64,000 nt of DNA from Stramonita haemastoma. Lineage: Eukaryota; Mollusca; Gastropoda; Neogastropoda; Muricidae. The stretch lies in NCBI GenBank assembly GCA_030674155.1, contig CM060334.1:26227037-26291036 (forward strand). Direction: 5' to 3'. This document shows positions 1-64,000 of the stretch, piece after piece. The translations under genes were made by a program, and so were the position numbers. A model generated the notes under the pieces. That model did no database searches, was not told the DNA's origin, and saw only the letters and a program-made list of their open reading frames with translations. Numbering within the stretch: the first letter of the stretch is position 1; each line of letters opens with the position of its first letter.

Positions 1-63268
<63,268 letters not shown>

Positions 63269-64000
63269 GTAGCACCGATAACTTGGTACACAGCTGTCAG
63301 TTTCCCCCACTTTCAGCTCCTCTCAGCTGCTAATTATCCCATCTCATCCCACCCAGCTCGTGCTATTTATTGTAAAAGCTGACCACACTTGGACTAGGGA
63401 AAAGGAAGGAGCCCCCAAAATTTAGCACTCTTGACTAGGCCCTACTGAGTAATGCTGGATTTGTGCACTGTAGGTATGATTTTATGTATTGTTGCTTGAG
63501 AGATCTATTGATAAAACGACTCTGTTATTTCACCGTTATGTGAAAGAACCCATGGCAACAAGGTAATGTTCCCTGGCAAAATTTGTTTGTTTTAAAAAAA
63601 AAAAAAAAAAAGCCTGTCTCATTGGGAAACAAGAAAAATATTGGTGGCACTGCTTTCGTGGTGACACACTGTCCCGTGAGGAGAACAGCATGAATTTCAT
63701 GCCTAGAAATGTGCTGTGACTGAAAGTGGTATTCTGTACCCACAGTTGACGGAAAACTACGAATCTGTTGAGCAGTGATTCCTTAAATGCAAAGATATTT
63801 TTGAATCTGTACAAGCCAGCCTGTGAGGGGAGAGGGAGAGCCTAGTGGTTAGAGAGTTGAGCTCATGGTCTGACTGCTTGAGGTGGTGCTAAGATGCCCG
63901 TTCGAGGGGATTTTTCCACCGTAGTTGACATCAGTACCAACTCCACTCCCCCGAAAGTTGTTCAGATAAGACTGTAAACCAAGGTCCTGTCCACAAAACC
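63269..64000 (+). other. Intron 33, running off the window, with SINE A
   Basis: The sequence at 63290-63500 is similar to 55070-55250 (CCCCCACTTTCAGCTCCTCT, GCTGGATTTGTGCACTGTAG). A SINE A with head (GAGCCTAGTGGTTAGAGAGT) starts at about 63836 and is cut by the window end. Confidence 0.7.

Overview
This window is a slice of an animal nuclear genome, not a bacterial one. It contains short exons with GT..AG introns, abundant (TG)n, (GA)n and other microsatellites, and many tRNA-headed SINE copies. The texture (SINE- and microsatellite-rich introns of 0.5-10 kb) fits a mollusc, probably a gastropod. That placement is inference; only the metazoan assignment is firm.

I recognise one gene, on the + strand and open at both ends: an unconventional myosin of class IX (MYO9), a motor fused to a RhoGAP. 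About 33 exons can be placed. Exons at 1-21391 encode the second half of the motor, from a stretch just upstream of the switch-II region (DIFGFEDF), through the relay, the class-IX loop-2 insertion and the actin-binding/SH1 region, to the converter. Exons at 22454-24767 encode the light-chain-binding IQ neck and a polyQ/charged linker. Exons at about 26731-53579 encode a poorly conserved tail. Exons at 54589-55760 encode a complete C1 zinc finger. Exons at 56895-60567 encode the RhoGAP domain with its arginine finger. Exons at 61926-63268 start the C-terminal helical tail. The P-loop, switch I and start codon lie upstream, and the stop codon lies downstream. The architecture predicts an actin-based motor that carries a Rho-inactivating domain.

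The introns hold at least eight repeat families, including tRNA-derived SINEs, an unnamed element of about 350 bp with ten copies, and a fossil non-LTR retrotransposon fragment. A 100-N gap at 36206-36305 is flanked by about 617 bp present on both sides, which is best read as a false scaffold duplication. Seven or more exons need one or two missing bases restored to stay in frame. All are losses, mostly in short homopolymers, which points to uncorrected long-read sequence rather than a pseudogene.

The most striking signal is that several introns contain duplications that include a splice site of this gene. The RhoGAP exon's acceptor plus about 45 bp of coding sequence recurs nine times upstream of the real exon (55896-56894). 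The donor of the converter exon has been spread into an array of about 28-bp units (21380-21840). Acceptors of a tail exon, the second RhoGAP-half exon and the C-terminal exon sit in or next to similar duplications. The splicing machinery must therefore choose the correct site among decoys.
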